The notes: generated by a model from the letters alone, not told the origin. Shown: positions 10,756-23,772, counted from the first letter of the stretch. The stretch is DNA of 64,000 bases from Microthyrium microscopicum (GCA_010405405.1 MU004241.1:682001-746000); one strand, 5' to 3'. Made by a program: numbers and translations.

Positions 10756-13569
10756 CTACTCTATGCGCTTGAAGATCGCGGGTGCTGCTGGACCAGGCCC
10801 ACCAATAGGTGGAGGTGGTGCACGAGGGCTCGTGCCATCATCTGTTGGACTAGGAGGTTCTGGCGGGCCAGGTAAATCGCCACCAGGTGGTGTTCCGCCA
10901 AAGTACTTGTGAAACTCGCCTTTGTCGTCGAATGGTCTGGGACCAAGGATGCGAATCAAGTCGTCGCGTGTAAGAACTTCCTTCTTAAGTAATTCCTCGG
11001 CGATCAGACCGACTTCATTTTTCTTCTCGGTGAGCATGTCTTTGCATTGCGTATAAGCTTCTTCAACGATGCGACGAACTTCAGAGTCGATGTTTTTGGC
11101 GGTTTCTTCGGAGAAGGGTTTAGTGAAGCTCTACAAATTGTGATTAGTAGTTGACCAAAAATAGTAGGAAAATTGTACCTGTTGCTGGTCATCGTCGAAG
11201 CTAAGATAGCCGATTTTGCGGGACATGCCGAAACGAGTTACCATGGCGGTTGCCATTTGTGTCACCTTCTTGAAGTCGTCACTTGCGCCTGAGGTGACAG
11301 TGTCAAAGTGCAGTTCTTCAGATACGCGGCCTCCAAGCGTCATAGCCATGCGGTCCATGAGCTGGTGTGCGTTCATAAGGTAAGTATCGCCATTGGCAGG
11401 GAGATATTGAGCGTATCCAAGTGCGCCTTGGCCACGAGGAATGATGGAAACTTTGAGGAGGGGATCGGCATATTTGAAATACCAACCACAGATAGCATGA
11501 CCAGCTTCGTGGTAGGCAACGGTTCGTTTCTCTTCAGGAGAGAGAAGTAATGACTTGCGCTCGAGACCGCCGATAACGCGCTCGATAGCCTTTTCAAAAT
11601 GAATGAGTGCTACGCTATTAGCCTTTTCTCGAGCAGCGATAAGGGCAGCTTCATTGACGCAATTGGCAATATCTGCTCCAGAAAAGCCGGGGGTTAGTGA
11701 AGCAAGGCGACCCTTGAGATGCTCCATATCCTCTTTGGTGACGATTTTCTTCAAGTGAACTTCAAAGATCTGCTTTCGGCCATCCATGGTGGGTTTGTCG
11801 ATGGTAATGTGGCGATCGAATCGACCAGGACGTAGCAAAGCCTTGTCCAATACGTCTATCCGGTTGGTACCAGCGATAACCACAACTTGTTCCGTGGTGT
11901 TGAAGCCATCCATCTCCGTCAAAATCTGGTTGAGAGTACTCTCGCGCTCATCGTTTCCTCCCGAGAAGTTTTTTGAGGATCTTGCTCTGCCAATGGCGTC
12001 AATCTCATCGATGAAAATAATACAAGGGGTGTTTTTTCTAGCCGTGGCAAATAAATCACGAACACGCGATGGACCTACACCAACAAACATTTCCACGAAC
12101 TCGGATCCACTGACGCTGAAGAAGGGCACGCCAGACTCTCCAGCAGTGGCTTTGGCGATCAAGGTTTTTCCGGTGCCTGGGGGACCTGATAATATCGCAC
12201 CACGAGGAATTTTTGCTCCCAGCTTTTGATAGATGCCAGGCTCCTTTAGGAAACTGACAAATTCCATGATTTCTTGTTTTGCCTCATCCATGCCGGCAAC
12301 ATCGGCGAACTTGACTTTGATTTCTGTCTCGTGATTGAAACGTTTGGCTCGACTTCGACCCATGCCAAAGATGCCGCTTTGTCCACCACCACGAGATGTC
12401 TGTCGTGTAAGGTAAATAAGACCACCTGTTATGATGAGCATAGGTGCAAAGCTGAGAAGTGCGGATGCCCAAGCAATATCTTCTTGATAGCCGACCGGTA
12501 TGCGCTCTGACGACGGTATGCCCATCTCTTTCTGTGCGTCCTCCATCTTGCGCTCAAAGGCCTCAACAGAACCAAGGTTAAAGTAGTAAAAGAAATTGGG
12601 ATGCACAGCTGGCGAATCAGGATAGACCGATGAGACTGCCTCGCGGTGTAGGAAAACTTTTGCTCGCGCTCCATTCATGACAACGATTTTTTCGACGAGA
12701 CCTTTATCCAAGAAGGTTGTTCGGAACTCTTGGAAGGTGATATCTTTCGAATTCTCTCCCGGCATAAACATGTTCCAGGTAAGATATGTGACGAAAGCGC
12801 TGGCAATAAAGGATGTTGCATCGAGTTTGATGGCTCCGGTAGACCAGCCTCCTTTCTGATCTTCACCTTTCCCATCGCCTTGACTTTTGCGCTCGTTCTT
12901 GCTTTGAGGTCCCGGGTTATGAGCTCCGCTCTTCTGTCTAGGTTCTTCAGTTGCCTTTGGACCCGGGGTTCCGTATACATCTTCCTCCGCAACCTCCTTG
13001 ATAGCTTGATTGACGACCTTTATTGCGTGACCCATGAGCTTGACACTTGATAATATGTCCAGCTTTCCACTTTGGAAATGATCAAGAATTTCTCGTGCTT
13101 CTGGCGGAACGCCTTTTCTACGTATTTGGGTAAGGATTTTCTCGAATTCTTCGGTTTGCTCTTCGGAAAGCCTTGCTTTACTTCTTTCTAGCATGGTTTC
13201 AATGATTTTCTCCTCCTTCTGATTGAGCTTGACCCATCCCGGGCGGAGTGAGCTGTCGTCCGCTGCATCGTCAGCGCCGACCTCCTCGGACTTGACTGTG
13301 TCATCTTGACTTGTCTCTTTGGCGCTCTTCTCTGCATCCTCCGATTCTTTCTTCTCTCCTGCTACCTGTCCATCTTTCTGTGATTTCGAGTTTTTTGGCG
13401 CGTTCGGATCGCCCGGAGGTATGCTTGCGTAGCCGCGGCCCCCTACAGGCACGAACGTCCTGGAATATGGAAGAGGTAAGCTTCGCGCAGAAGCGTTTCG
13501 CACTGAGGATTCAATCTGGCGCTGGGAAAGGCGGGCTATATTGCCAGAGCGGCGGAGAAAGGGTCTCAT
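10756..13569 (-). CDS. Mitochondrial m-AAA protease subunit (AFG3/YTA12 family)
   Basis: An ATP-dependent zinc metalloprotease of the mitochondrial inner membrane, facing the matrix. It degrades unassembled membrane proteins and matures certain precursors. Exons 13569-11179 and 11130-10756 give 921 aa. From the N-terminus: an Arg/Ser-rich presequence, an acidic Lys/Glu linker, two membrane spans (about residues 250-270 and 370-395), and an AAA domain with GPPGTGKT (about 460), [11 protein letters not shown] and the [12 protein letters not shown] region. The FtsH-type peptidase has HEAGH (about 687), and the tail is Pro/Gly-rich. The intron has a ctactaat branch point. Neurospora has one homo-oligomeric m-AAA subunit (MAP-1), so I do not force a choice between AFG3 and YTA12. 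Confidence 0.95.
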
Positions 13570-14025
13570 ATTCCCTGGGAGCAGGTGGTGGGTGTTGTGA
13601 GACCGTAGGATGTATTGAGAAGCTCCCGCGCGCTATGAGATTAGGCCATGAACATGGAAGTGAAGCTTATCTAGATGAATAGTACTGATTCGAAAAGAAA
13701 CGCTGAATTGATGGCAAAACAAAACGAGACATCAAGAACAGTTGGTGACGGCGTGACTAGGTTTTCGACTGCACTGTGCTCGGGCCGGTCTAGGTCTTGA
13801 CCCACGGCCCGAAAACTAGCCTCATGTCAAATGTTTGGCAGTCAATTAGTGTGAACAGTTCCAATCTCTCAACATGTTCAGTGTTTTCAAGGATTTATGG
13901 ATAGGTTTAAAGTCATAAGAATGTTTGGAGATCAAGCTAAATATTTATTGCATTTGTATAGCCACCATCCGTAGTCTTCAAGGAGCAGATGAATATCTAT
14001 CCAGAACTTCAAGCACAGCATCAAT
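13570..14025. other. Intergenic between tandem minus-strand genes
   Basis: Holds the promoter of the m-AAA protease and the 3' region of KRI1. No other feature seen. Confidence 0.5.
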
Positions 14026-15873
14026 CTAATCGCTGCTTTGCACCTTGGTCTTTCTACTACGCTTTCTCTTCTTAGGTTTCTGCTGAAGCTCTTGCATAGC
14101 ATTGTTTTGCTCCTCCTCGAGTTGTTTTTCCGCAGCAGTTGCGGCAAATATGGTGGTGGGGTCAGGTCCATCTTCTCTTCCAAAAGTTTCTTTGCGCCAA
14201 GATCGAAGGCGAGCTTTCTTGCTCAGCTTCTTCTTGTCTGTCTTCTTTCGCTCTGGGTCACGGAAAGCAGCAAGCTTCTTCAGTCCTGCATATTGATTCA
14301 AGTGTGAATCTTCTGCAGCAAGTATGTCTAATGTTGTGAGACCAAATGTGTTGGGCGATGTCTCTCGGTAGCGAAATGGTTCGGCCTCCTTTGAATTTAC
14401 GCCACCTACATCCAAGTTGGTGCTCTGCTCTGCCAGTGCCTCGATAACACGACGATCGCGACGGAGAGATGCCTTGGATTTGGCTTTCGGCTGAACGACT
14501 TCGGGCATGCCTTCGCTTTCGCCATTTTCGGCATCATCGTCTTTTTCTTCATCTGTCAGTTCGAACTTTTCCAAGGGATCGTCCTCTTCAAAATCGGACA
14601 CAATATCTTTGATATCAATATCATCATCCCATTTCGGTTTTTGCACTTTGGATGGTTGGTCAGCTTCAATATCTGACAAAGCTTCGGCTTGCTCGTAATA
14701 ATGCTCGCCAAATCGAGTTTCCATCTCTTCATTCCATTTGTCGTCGTCCCAATCAGCCTCTAACATATCGGCCCATTCTTCAACCGTCACGTCCTTCCCT
14801 CGAAGGCCAGCTGCTTCGCGGATTTTGTCCAGCTTCTCTTCCATCTGACGAACCTTCAAATTCTTCAATCTGTTTCTTTCTTCTTGTCTAAGAGCCTTCT
14901 CCTCTTCTTTTCTCTGTTTCTCTCGCTCACGGGCAGCCTTGCGCCCTGTCGCATCTTCGCGGCGAACACTATACTTTGCCACGACTTCACGGGAGTGGGT
15001 GGTGAGTACTTTGTTCGCAGTATCTGGGTCCTCGAATCTCAAGTTCCAGGCATGTTCAAACTTCTCGGCTTTTTCTTCCTCCTCTTCATCGTCAGAGTCC
15101 AGTGGAGCGTAACTGGCCTTGTCTGTGGGAACCCAAGCCCGAGATGCGAAAAAATTGGATAGAAAAGTGTCTGGATTGCGGTCTGCGGTAGCGGGATCTG
15201 GGATGGCTTGTTTTTCTGTCTTCCTTCTATCCATTTGTGATTGCTTCCTAACCATAAAATCGCCATCATCGTCAGATGCGACTTCGACGCCGTCTGTTGC
15301 CGCGTTGATCTCGTGTATAAGGTTTCGCTTTAGTGCTTCTTGCTCTTGAACGTAGGGCATTGACGGGTTGACGTCCTGTTTTGTTTTTCCCGCACTGTCT
15401 CCAAGCAAATTTTGGAGGTGATAGTCTCGAAGATACATCGGTGCATCCTTGTATTCTTTCTTTGGAGCGCTTGCGTCGTCGCGTTCGGTATAAAACTGAG
15501 TGTTTGTTGAGTAGATGCGTGGATCTTTGGAGCGAATTGCTGCCAAAGTTGCGGAGATTTCGGCATCGACCTCTTCGTCTACAAGTTCGCCAGCTTCGTC
15601 CTCATCTTCAGACTCGGAATCTTCCTCGTCGTCCTCCTCCTCATTGAAGTTGCCGTTTTTGCCATATTTTTTCTCGAGTCGATGTAGTTCAGCCCGTGAC
15701 TTGTTATGCTCGAAGCGGCGTGCGTAATCTTGATTGATCTGGAATTTTTCTTCGCCGGCAGAGCTGGAGTCTTCCTCATCGTCCAAGAGTTTCAGTCGCT
15801 TCTGTGGGCCACTAGAAGAGGAGGCATCATGGTGGTCGGACGATTTACGTTTGTACTGAATCTCAGCTGCCAT
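14026..15873 (-). CDS. KRI1: KRI1-like ribosome biogenesis protein
   Basis: A nucleolar protein of the 90S/SSU processome, known in yeast as the partner of Krr1 and needed for 40S maturation. A single exon of 615 aa. It is highly charged, with a long acidic run (about residues 75-105) after FEHNKSRAELHRLEKKYG. The Kri1 signatures are MYLRDYHLQNLLG, PDTFLSNFFASRAWVP, YSVRREDATGRKAAREREKQRKEEEK, NEEMETRFGEHYYE and PKWDDDIDI. The C-terminal family domain reads RYRETSPNTFGLTTLDIL, FGREDGPDPT, and the basic tail is KKRKRSRKTK. It is divergent from the SIP3 gene, with 379 bp between the start codons. Confidence 0.93.
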   Translation of the reverse strand: MAAEIQYKRKSSDHHDASSSSGPQKRLKLLDDEEDSSSAGEEKFQINQDYARRFEHNKSRAELHRLEKKYGKNGNFNEEEDDEEDSESEDEDEAGELVDEEVDAEISATLAAIRSKDPRIYSTNTQFYTERDDASAPKKEYKDAPMYLRDYHLQNLLGDSAGKTKQDVNPSMPYVQEQEALKRNLIHEINAATDGVEVASDDDGDFMVRKQSQMDRRKTEKQAIPDPATADRNPDTFLSNFFASRAWVPTDKASYAPLDSDDEEEEEKAEKFEHAWNLRFEDPDTANKVLTTHSREVVAKYSVRREDATGRKAAREREKQRKEEEKALRQEERNRLKNLKVRQMEEKLDKIREAAGLRGKDVTVEEWADMLEADWDDDKWNEEMETRFGEHYYEQAEALSDIEADQPSKVQKPKWDDDIDIKDIVSDFEEDDPLEKFELTDEEKDDDAENGESEGMPEVVQPKAKSKASLRRDRRVIEALAEQSTNLDVGGVNSKEAEPFRYRETSPNTFGLTTLDILAAEDSHLNQYAGLKKLAAFRDPERKKTDKKKLSKKARLRSWRKETFGREDGPDPTTIFAATAAEKQLEEEQNNAMQELQQKPKKRKRSRKTKVQSSD

Positions 15874-16252
15874 GACTACAGTGGTGCAGATCTGAGTGCT
15901 CGAACGATGTGTAGAGAAATAAAAATCTGTGTATTGGCAGTTAGTGGTTGGAGGGGAACTTTTAGTTTTTTCGTCTGGCTAGGCTAGGATCATGGTCGCA
16001 AACCATTGGCGCTAGTCAGCGGGCAGGCGCAAGGCGTTAGGGGCGGCAATGGAGCCAATCATTCTGGCCAATGCATCATCCATCAGCCTCACTGCCTCTG
16101 CAACACCAAACAGCTGAAGATCAAGATCCATATAGCTGCCATTCTATATCTATCTCTTTGTCAATTCATCTTGTCTTCCTGCGAACAGTGGATATAATGC
16201 ATTCGCATACTTCCATCTAAGCACCGTTCTTTGGCCTCCGCTACCTCCTAAC
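15874..16252. promoter_or_regulatory. Shared divergent promoter, KRI1 / SIP3
   Basis: The 379 bases between two opposed ATGs must hold both promoters. I see pyrimidine-rich stretches near the SIP3 start (about 16150-16250) but no clear factor site. Confidence 0.5.
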
Positions 16253-19200
16253 ATGGCCAACGACGAGCTGCCTCAGCTCCCCAAGCTCACCCCGGTAGCA
16301 AACCCGCTGAATCTGGTGTATGACTCTCCTATCTCGTACAATTCACTTTTTTTGCTTACTTGGTATATAGACCCGTCAACTTGAAAGAAGCTGCGCTCGA
16401 TAGCCCTACTTTTCGTGCCACCACTGTCCATTTTGGCGAGCAGATCGATGCTGTTGAGAGGTGGCTGGATTCATACACCAAAGCCGCCAGTCGTCTCGCT
16501 AATGAAGTGACCTCTATCGAAAATCTGGTGAACAACTACCTTTCATGCGCCCTACCTCCTCAAGCCATCTCCGAGGCTGCCCTCGACCAAGACTATACTG
16601 TTCTAGCTTTACGAAGATACAACGATGGTGCACGCGAGTTCTGGACCGCGACCATCAAATGGATGAAGAAGGTGGAGAGCAGTGTGGTTAATCCTATCAA
16701 ACTCTTTCTCCATCACGATTTAGCGTCTCTGAAAGCCTTGCGCCGCAATCTGGACCAGGCCCAGAGGACATTCGATGCTTCAATTTCGCGATACGCGTCC
16801 CAGTCCAAGACAAAAGAGACATCCTCATTGAGAGAAGATGCTTTTCAGGTTCACGAAGCGCGCCGCGCCTATCTCAAAGCATCATTGGACTTTTGCGTTG
16901 CCGCGCCCCAAGTTCGAGCTTCCTTAGATAAGCTACTTGTCAAGATCTTTTCGGATAGATGGCGAGACATGAAAAATTCCCGGGATGCATTATCTAGCTC
17001 CTTTTCACGGTGGACAACCGACATCGAAAGAGTTCGAGGGTGGAGTAAAGAAATGGAGAATTACGAAAGGGTTTTTGCACAAGAACTTCAAGTGGCTCGT
17101 AGGCAAATTGAGGAGAGCGCCGAGTCTAGTTTCAAGCCATCTCGAGACCTGGATTCTTATACCGCTTCAACAGTACCATTCGCCAGCAACTCGACTGGAC
17201 CACTGGGCTCGCCAAAGAAAGTACCTAACAACGTGTCTGAAAAGCAAGGATGGTTGTTTCAGCGAACGCTTGTGGGAAAACCAGCTCGAACACTCTGGGT
17301 ACGCCGATGGTTCTATGTCAAAAATGGAGTCTTTGGTTGGCTTGCTCAAAGCGCCCGCTTCTCGTCAGTCGAAGAGTCGGAGAAAATTGGTGTTCTGCTC
17401 TGTGGTGTTCGACCTGCGATGCAAGAAGAAAGAAGGTTTTGTTTTGAGGTCAAAACGAAAGACTCGACTTTGATATTACAAGCCGAGACTCAGAATGAAC
17501 TTATGGACTGGATTGCTGCCTTTGAGGTAGTCAAACGAAAAGCACTAGAAAACCCAACCGGTGCATCGCTTTCTGCTGCAATGTCAGGTGCTCCATTTGC
17601 AATTACTCCACCAGTAGCTCCAGAGTTTGCTGTCAGAGTATCTGAGCACCACCAAGAGGAAAGTATTGAGCGAGCAAACACGATGGCACCAGATGCGCCA
17701 AGTACCGCTCGCCAAAGTACAGATGTCAGGAGAGTAACTGAGCGAGATGCTGAATCCAAAACCGAAAAGCTCAAACAAACCTTGCGAAAAGGAACCTCTG
17801 GACCTCCAAGCGCTCCTGGCGGCATTGGCGGTATCGCAAGCTTGATAGCAGCAAGCCACCAGGCCATGCCCATTGCTCCAATGACTCCACCTACTCCAGT
17901 ATCTACCACTTCGGACTTTAAGAAATTGTTCAACTCGACGATTCCTAATACGAGTCTAGCCCCTTCAACATTGGCGAACCCTCCCGCTCCCACAACTCTA
18001 AGCAAGTCTGCTATCATTGTTGGTGCCGAACGTGGGTTGGCCCTTTCTGGGTCTGGAGATGGCGGAATTCCAGGTGGGCTTATGGCCAATCTTTGGGGCA
18101 GCACAAACTGGGGATATATCAATAGACTGGAAAAGTCTGGTCTTCGGAAACCCATCAAAGCTGCCAGTCGAGTTCCATCTCGATCTACCACTCCTCCCTT
18201 ACAATTGGAAGGAATCAAACAAGAGACTGGTGTTGGAGGTGCAGTGGACGCGAAAGATATGTTCCCACATCTAGAGCATGCGCCAACTGCACCTATGCCC
18301 AGCACAAGTTTTCATCGTAAAAGCGCGAGCGCATCTCCGGATCCGGTATCTCTCAAGGCTGCAATGAGTGGTGATAATTATCCATCCTATTACCCTGCGT
18401 CTCTCAAACTTCAGGACATTCAGTTCCGTATGTTGTTCCCAAATCTTAAGCAAGACGACAAGCTCGTCTTGGTCTTTAGAGCGACATGGAATCCAAGTGA
18501 CCAGCAAGAATTTCCAGGGCGTGTTTATGTCACGCCAAAAGAGCTGTTCTTCTTCAGTAATCATTTAGGCATGGTCCTCATCACCGGTGTCCGTCTAGAT
18601 TCTATATCCGAGATTACAGCAGCACCAGGGAAAGATTGCGACTTTTTATTCATACATCTTAGGGATGGAGTTACCTCTGATGGGTCAACCAGAATAGCAG
18701 TCAAAATTTTCCTTGAATCGCTCAAGCTCTTGCGCCGGCGCCTTGATTTCTTGGTTCATAACGAACAAAGCGATGAGCCTTTACCATTGCAAGAAATCAT
18801 CAAAGTATTGATCAAAATGGAAGTCACAGAGGGTGACGAAAGTCCCATGGGCGAGAGCTGGGAAGATATATCTGCGGAAGTCGGCATGGATGAGTCAACC
18901 CCTCGAAAAGGTCAAGATGTAAAGACCAGTCTTCATATTGATGGTTCGCTCTTTTCAGATCCTGCAAAACGCGTCCACCGAAACGCAACGAAATTTCGAC
19001 TCCCGGCACATCCTGTTGAGTTTACACCTCAAGGGTTCAAATTCCCGATTATCGAAAAACAGTATGATGTTACTGCGAAATCTCTATTTCATGTTCTTGC
19101 CGGCGACAAGAGCGCCGTGTTCCAGATTCTTTACTGTCAGCGCGGAGCACAAAAACTCGTCCAAGGACCATGGGAGCAGCCTGATGAGAATCATCATCGA

Positions 19201-20442
19201 CGCCAGATCAAATATGAGATCCAGAACTCAAAGAAACACTTTGAAGTGTCTGATTACCAAGTAATTGATGTGCTTAATGACCATCTTTGCTATGTGATCA
19301 CAGAGCGGAAGACAGCTTGGTTCTTGCCAAAGTCAAATTACTTTACGCTTGTGTTGAAGATTGTTATTACACATGTTGCCAAGTCTCACTGTAGACTATC
19401 GATCTTTGGCAGAGTAGAGTGGTCAAAGACACCGCTCCTCGGAACTAGTAAGCCTAACTATTCTTAGATTTTGGGCATAAACTCACATATTATAGGTCTC
19501 ATTGATCATCAAGCTAACTCCTACTTACAATCATATTCAACTAGCCTGTCTGAAATTGCAACAGATCAAGCTTCCCGTTTAGGGGTTCAAGGTAGTACCA
19601 GCGCCCGTAAAGCCATTGCCGTCTTTGGTTCCATCGGGCAACAAACTCAGAGCATGGAGCTTCTGGCTTCAGACCTCGCACCCGCAGACCTCAAAGGGTC
19701 CAAGCGAATGCGATACCGCTCACTACCTCGTCTCATTCTATATGCTGCCCGACGCATGGCCATCACATATTCCTTCGTTTTACTTGGCTGGATCATCCAG
19801 TTGGTCAAATGGGGTTTCGAGACCATTACGGCCAATCGAGTCCTATTCCTCATCCTGATAGGTAGTATAACCACGAATATGTTCTATTCCAGTCGCGACA
19901 CGTGGACTTGGTGGCAGGAACGCAAGGCTGGGCAGTATATGTCACGCCTTGGTGTACGACCCAACGCTGCCATGACACGATCCATCTGGATCAAAGATCT
20001 AGACCAAGTCATCTCCATGACACAGGTGGACGGCGTCAACATCACAGTCTCCAGTGGTGATGCTGGCGCCTGTCGATCAGCATTTTCGAGTATTGTAACA
20101 GAAGCGGACCCGACAACCAGTTCCCTGGTGCCACAAAACCAGACGATTGCACGCTCAACACGAAGTATGTTGGCTCGAATTACCAAGACACGGCATAACT
20201 TTGGCTCGTACCGCCATGATCTACTGGTGGCGTTGCGGATGGTGGGCTCGGTGGAGCGGGAGATGTTGCAAGCTGAGTGGGAAAATTGGGTGATGAGTGA
20301 GAGCAACCGCTGTCGACAGGTGGAGACGCTGCTACATACAGCAGGGCGCAACGATACTCAGAAGCTGAGGTCGTGGTGGGAGCAGTATTGTATGAGTTGT
20401 ATTGGAGCGCTGAGCGAGATTCAAGGTGGACGAACAAGATGA
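16253..20442 (+). CDS. SIP3: SIP3/LAM-type membrane-contact protein (BAR-PH-GRAM-VASt)
   Basis: Exons 16253-16317, 16371-19447 and 19496-20442 give 1362 aa (yeast Sip3 is 1229). Relatives Ysp1 and Sip3 are lipid-transfer proteins anchored in the ER at contacts with the plasma membrane. Layout: BAR-like helical region (about 20-270, LKEAALDSPTFRA at its start); PH domain (about 311-415, KQGWLFQRTLVGKPARTLWVRRWFYV to LMDWIAAFEVV); a Ser/Pro/Thr linker; GRAM-like segment (about 698-785, FRMLFPNL, VTPKELFFFSNHLG); VASt sterol-binding-like domain (about 895-1080, FTPQGFKFPIIEKQYDVTAKSLFHVLAGDK); and hydrophobic anchor segments (about 1140-1190). The tiny first exon encodes 21 residues. Yeast SIP3 was named for Snf1 interaction, which need not hold here. 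Confidence 0.92.
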
Positions 20443-21200
20443 GATATGAGGACATGTATACTATGTACTACTGTGTGCTGATCAGAGAATGAGGTGCATT
20501 GATACCCGGACACATATTATTATTGACGTAAGTAATTAAATGATTGGATTGTTATAATCATGTATCCGATGGTGTCTTACATTTGTGGCTAACATTGGCT
20601 TTAGTCTTTGAAGACACGATTTATACCATGGAGTAGTAGAAGAGATATCCACGCCATAGTGATGCTCCGGCTTTATATCAACTTTGGGATTTTGTTTAAG
20701 CTCTACCATTTGACTGACACGAGCCTGGTCGCACTTAAAAGCAAGTGTGTCGAATTCTGAGTCGCTCCTGCCTCCTCTTCTCTCGTTCCTTCCACAAACA
20801 GTAAGCCCGATCTCTAAGGTCGTGGTTGCCAAATCCGGATTGAAGCCCACCTCTCCATCAAGATGCCTTCCAATCTCAAGCTGGTACTCTACTCCAGCTA
20901 CCTATCTTTGCAAGCTTCAGACTACTAGTAGCTGCCGTACATGCATGTATCAAGTGACCTAACCTCAACCTTGGAAACTACTCTACTCTACACCACGATA
21001 GGCGCAACCAATACACGACTGTTGCTGTCGACAAGTACTCTACTTCAACACCAACGCCTGCATTCATCACCACATCACCGACAAACCGTCTTTTCGACAT
21101 CTTGATCTATCCTCTTCAACCTACTTCTCACCTCTTGTCTTGAAAGAGCTTCATTGACACCTCATACCTCAGTTCAAGCATTGTTGTACTGACCAACACC
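20443..21200. other. Intergenic, promoter and leader of next gene
   Basis: No gene seen. 21000-21200 is CT/CA-rich (ccaacgcctgcattcatcaccacatcacc), typical of a fungal 5' leader before the ATG at 21201. Confidence 0.5.
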
Positions 21201-22916
21201 ATGCCCGGCATCAACGGCATCTACGTTGAGCTTCAATGCCAGCAAAACCTCAGCAGCGGAGGCCCAATCGAAGAATTTGCTCCTCGAGAGCGCTCTTCAA
21301 CCGACCCCCCAGAACTCTTCATGCCAACCCTCTATGACCGCGACACACGCGCAGTCAGCGTCTTCATTCCCATTTTCCCTAAAGCTCAGTTCTTCATTCG
21401 TTACCAAGCACGAGCACCCCGCCGTACTCCACCTGGCAAAAATGGTCGCAGAGACAGTGCCACTGAAGAGACTCATTTTGACGAGAATCTCTTCTACGTT
21501 TACAAATTATTCATTGGCACCACCGAGGTCACCACGTGGTCGAGTGTTGCCAACGACGAGTTTCAGGGGCACGTTAGCTTTGCATTGTTTGACACCAGCT
21601 ATCCAGAAATTCATTCTTGTGGTGTTGGCATGCAAAAGCGTGTGTTTGGGTACGAGAGTGGCTATGGTGATTTACGTGTTACTGGTGACTTGACCTCAGA
21701 CAAGGATGAGGATCGCAAGATTGAGATTCGGGTGTATCGCGCGGATCAGCAGATGAGAGTTCCCAAGAACCCAGGAGAATATAATGGACAGGGAATGATG
21801 TCGGAAGTTGGGTGAGTTTTGTGACCTTAGAAGCCATGCCAGACCATAAGGCTAACAACACAGTAGAACACCTTCTGGAGGATTGGTGAATGATGCCCAT
21901 AAGAAGAAATATTATGCATTTGGATTATTGGATCCGCTGAACAAGCCATATAGCACGTTCCGTTTCTACTACAGATCCTGGGGTAAGTGATATGTTGTAA
22001 ACTGAACTGATGCCGGGACTAACAATTGGCAGAAGAGATCCATAATCTGACACTACGTTATGGTGAAGCCAAAGACAAAGAGTCGGCTGCTATTTTCGAG
22101 GCTCCCACAATTCAGTTCACCAAGGATCAAGCAAGAAAAACAATCAAAGTCAACCTTCTTTCGAATGGTGCGATACCACAACTTCATTCTACACCGGCGT
22201 CGAATGACGATGTATCACAGCACAATCACTTTTCATTGAAGAACAATTTTACGGCTCCACCCAATGGTAGAAGATCACCAATGGCAAGACATCGAGCATC
22301 TCAAGCTCAAGCTCAGCGTCAAGTTAATGGACAGCAGCAAGCTCAGCAACAAGGGCAACATCATCCACAGCAACAGCTACAACACACATATCAGACACAA
22401 GAGCAGCTTCGAGCCCAGATGTATCAGCAATCTCAGCAGGGACAGCGGAATCAACGACAAGGAGTCAATCAGTCACAACAGCATATCCAGGTGGGACAGC
22501 CCCGTTGGGTAGCTGCGCCTACGCTTAGATATGATGCTACAACTGGCCAAATGATGCAGGCGAACGCATCTGTCAGCTCCAACCCGGCTCCTGCAATAGC
22601 AACGGCAGGTCTTCGTGGAGGGAGTATCGTAAGCGATCGACGCTTGAGTTGTGAAACTTCTGCGTCCTCATTTGCCAACAATCAGTACTCGGAGGCCGAT
22701 CGTAGATTCAGTGCAGATGGCAGTAGACCATATCAGCAGCATCAACCACGAGTCTCATCTCAGCTCAGGCATAATAGTGTCCAGGTATCTCCAGCGTTGT
22801 TACTTCCACCTGCTCATCCACACGCACAGCGACTGGCACCACCACCTGCAACGCATGACTGGAATGCATGGCCCGCAACGCCATCACCAACGAAACAATC
22901 GACTCGTGCTTGGTAG
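21201..22916 (+). CDS. Unknown protein, folded N-terminal domain plus Gln-rich tail
   Basis: Exons 21201-21811, 21864-21982 and 22033-22916 give 537 aa. The first 275 or so residues look like one beta-rich domain (GIYVELQCQQ, RAVSVFIPIFPKAQFFIRYQ, FYVYKLFIG, KIEIRVYRADQQ, KKYYAFGLLDPLNKPYSTFRFYYRSW, EIHNLTL). The ending FRFYYRSWEE recalls the fungal DUF7918 group, a weak resemblance from memory. The tail is disordered and extremely Gln-rich (about 340-420), with basic and Pro-rich ends, as in transcription regulators or condensate-forming proteins. There is no signal peptide or membrane segment. Both introns fit the frame and have good branch points. No neighbour suggests a role. Function unknown. 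Confidence 0.85.
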
Positions 22917-23746
22917 TTGAGTCACATTCCGGGTGGGAAGATGCTCTTCTCGACGAATGAGTACTGATGTCAAATTCATTTCAGCAAAGTGGAAGGACTT
23001 TGGGTAGGTCAATTGCTTAAGGCGTGTACCGATGTAATTAGTTCTTCAGGATATGGCGTATCTGTAATAGAAGCCGCCCATTCTGTCACTGCCAGTACTA
23101 TAAACTTCATATCGATCAAACGGGCTGAATATGAGATGTACACGGTCATGATGGCAAAGCAATAAATATCGCAAGATCTCGTAAATATGAGTCGCTTTCC
23201 ATCTTCTCCAGGCGCCGATTATCTTCGTCCTTCAGAACCTCGACTATGAAGTCTGAAAACCACCTAAATGGGCATTTGTTTGATAAAGGATATAAGCCAC
23301 AACCAGGACAAAACGAGATCCGAACTAAATACCGATTACCGTTCTTAAGAAGCCCGATCAACCGTTCCATCAGGATTCAGGAGGCACTTGGCGCGCCTTA
23401 TTTTCTCCGCCCAAAACCCAGCAGATAGGTTCAAGGCGTTCAAGAACCTTTTGCTCGCGAACAATTTTCAACAATTCTTCTGTTTCCATCATTCGCGATC
23501 GTATATTCAACTTCGTCCGTAGTATGCATAAATCGCCTCGTATACTAGGAGGATGTCTCTACAGTAGGAAAGCTTACTCAAACACCCGAATACGACAAAA
23601 GACCAGAAATAGAACACGTTCAATGACACGACAAACTAGTCTGGTCCTACAGAAGTCTTGAGGAAGTCCTACAAGTGCCATCAAGGAAGCTCTTCATTCA
23701 TTTCGTGACTCCCGCATTTCCGCCCGCGAAACTACACGCATTTCTG

Positions 23747-23772
23747 TGTGCGAGTGTGCGCACACTCGCACA
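23747..23772. repeat. 26-bp perfect palindrome
   Basis: Two exactly complementary 13-base arms, tgtgcgagtgtgc and gcacactcgcaca, meet with no spacer. The next flanking base pair breaks the symmetry. It lies in the gene-free stretch. It could be a protein-binding site or a cruciform-prone sequence. Confidence 0.85.
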
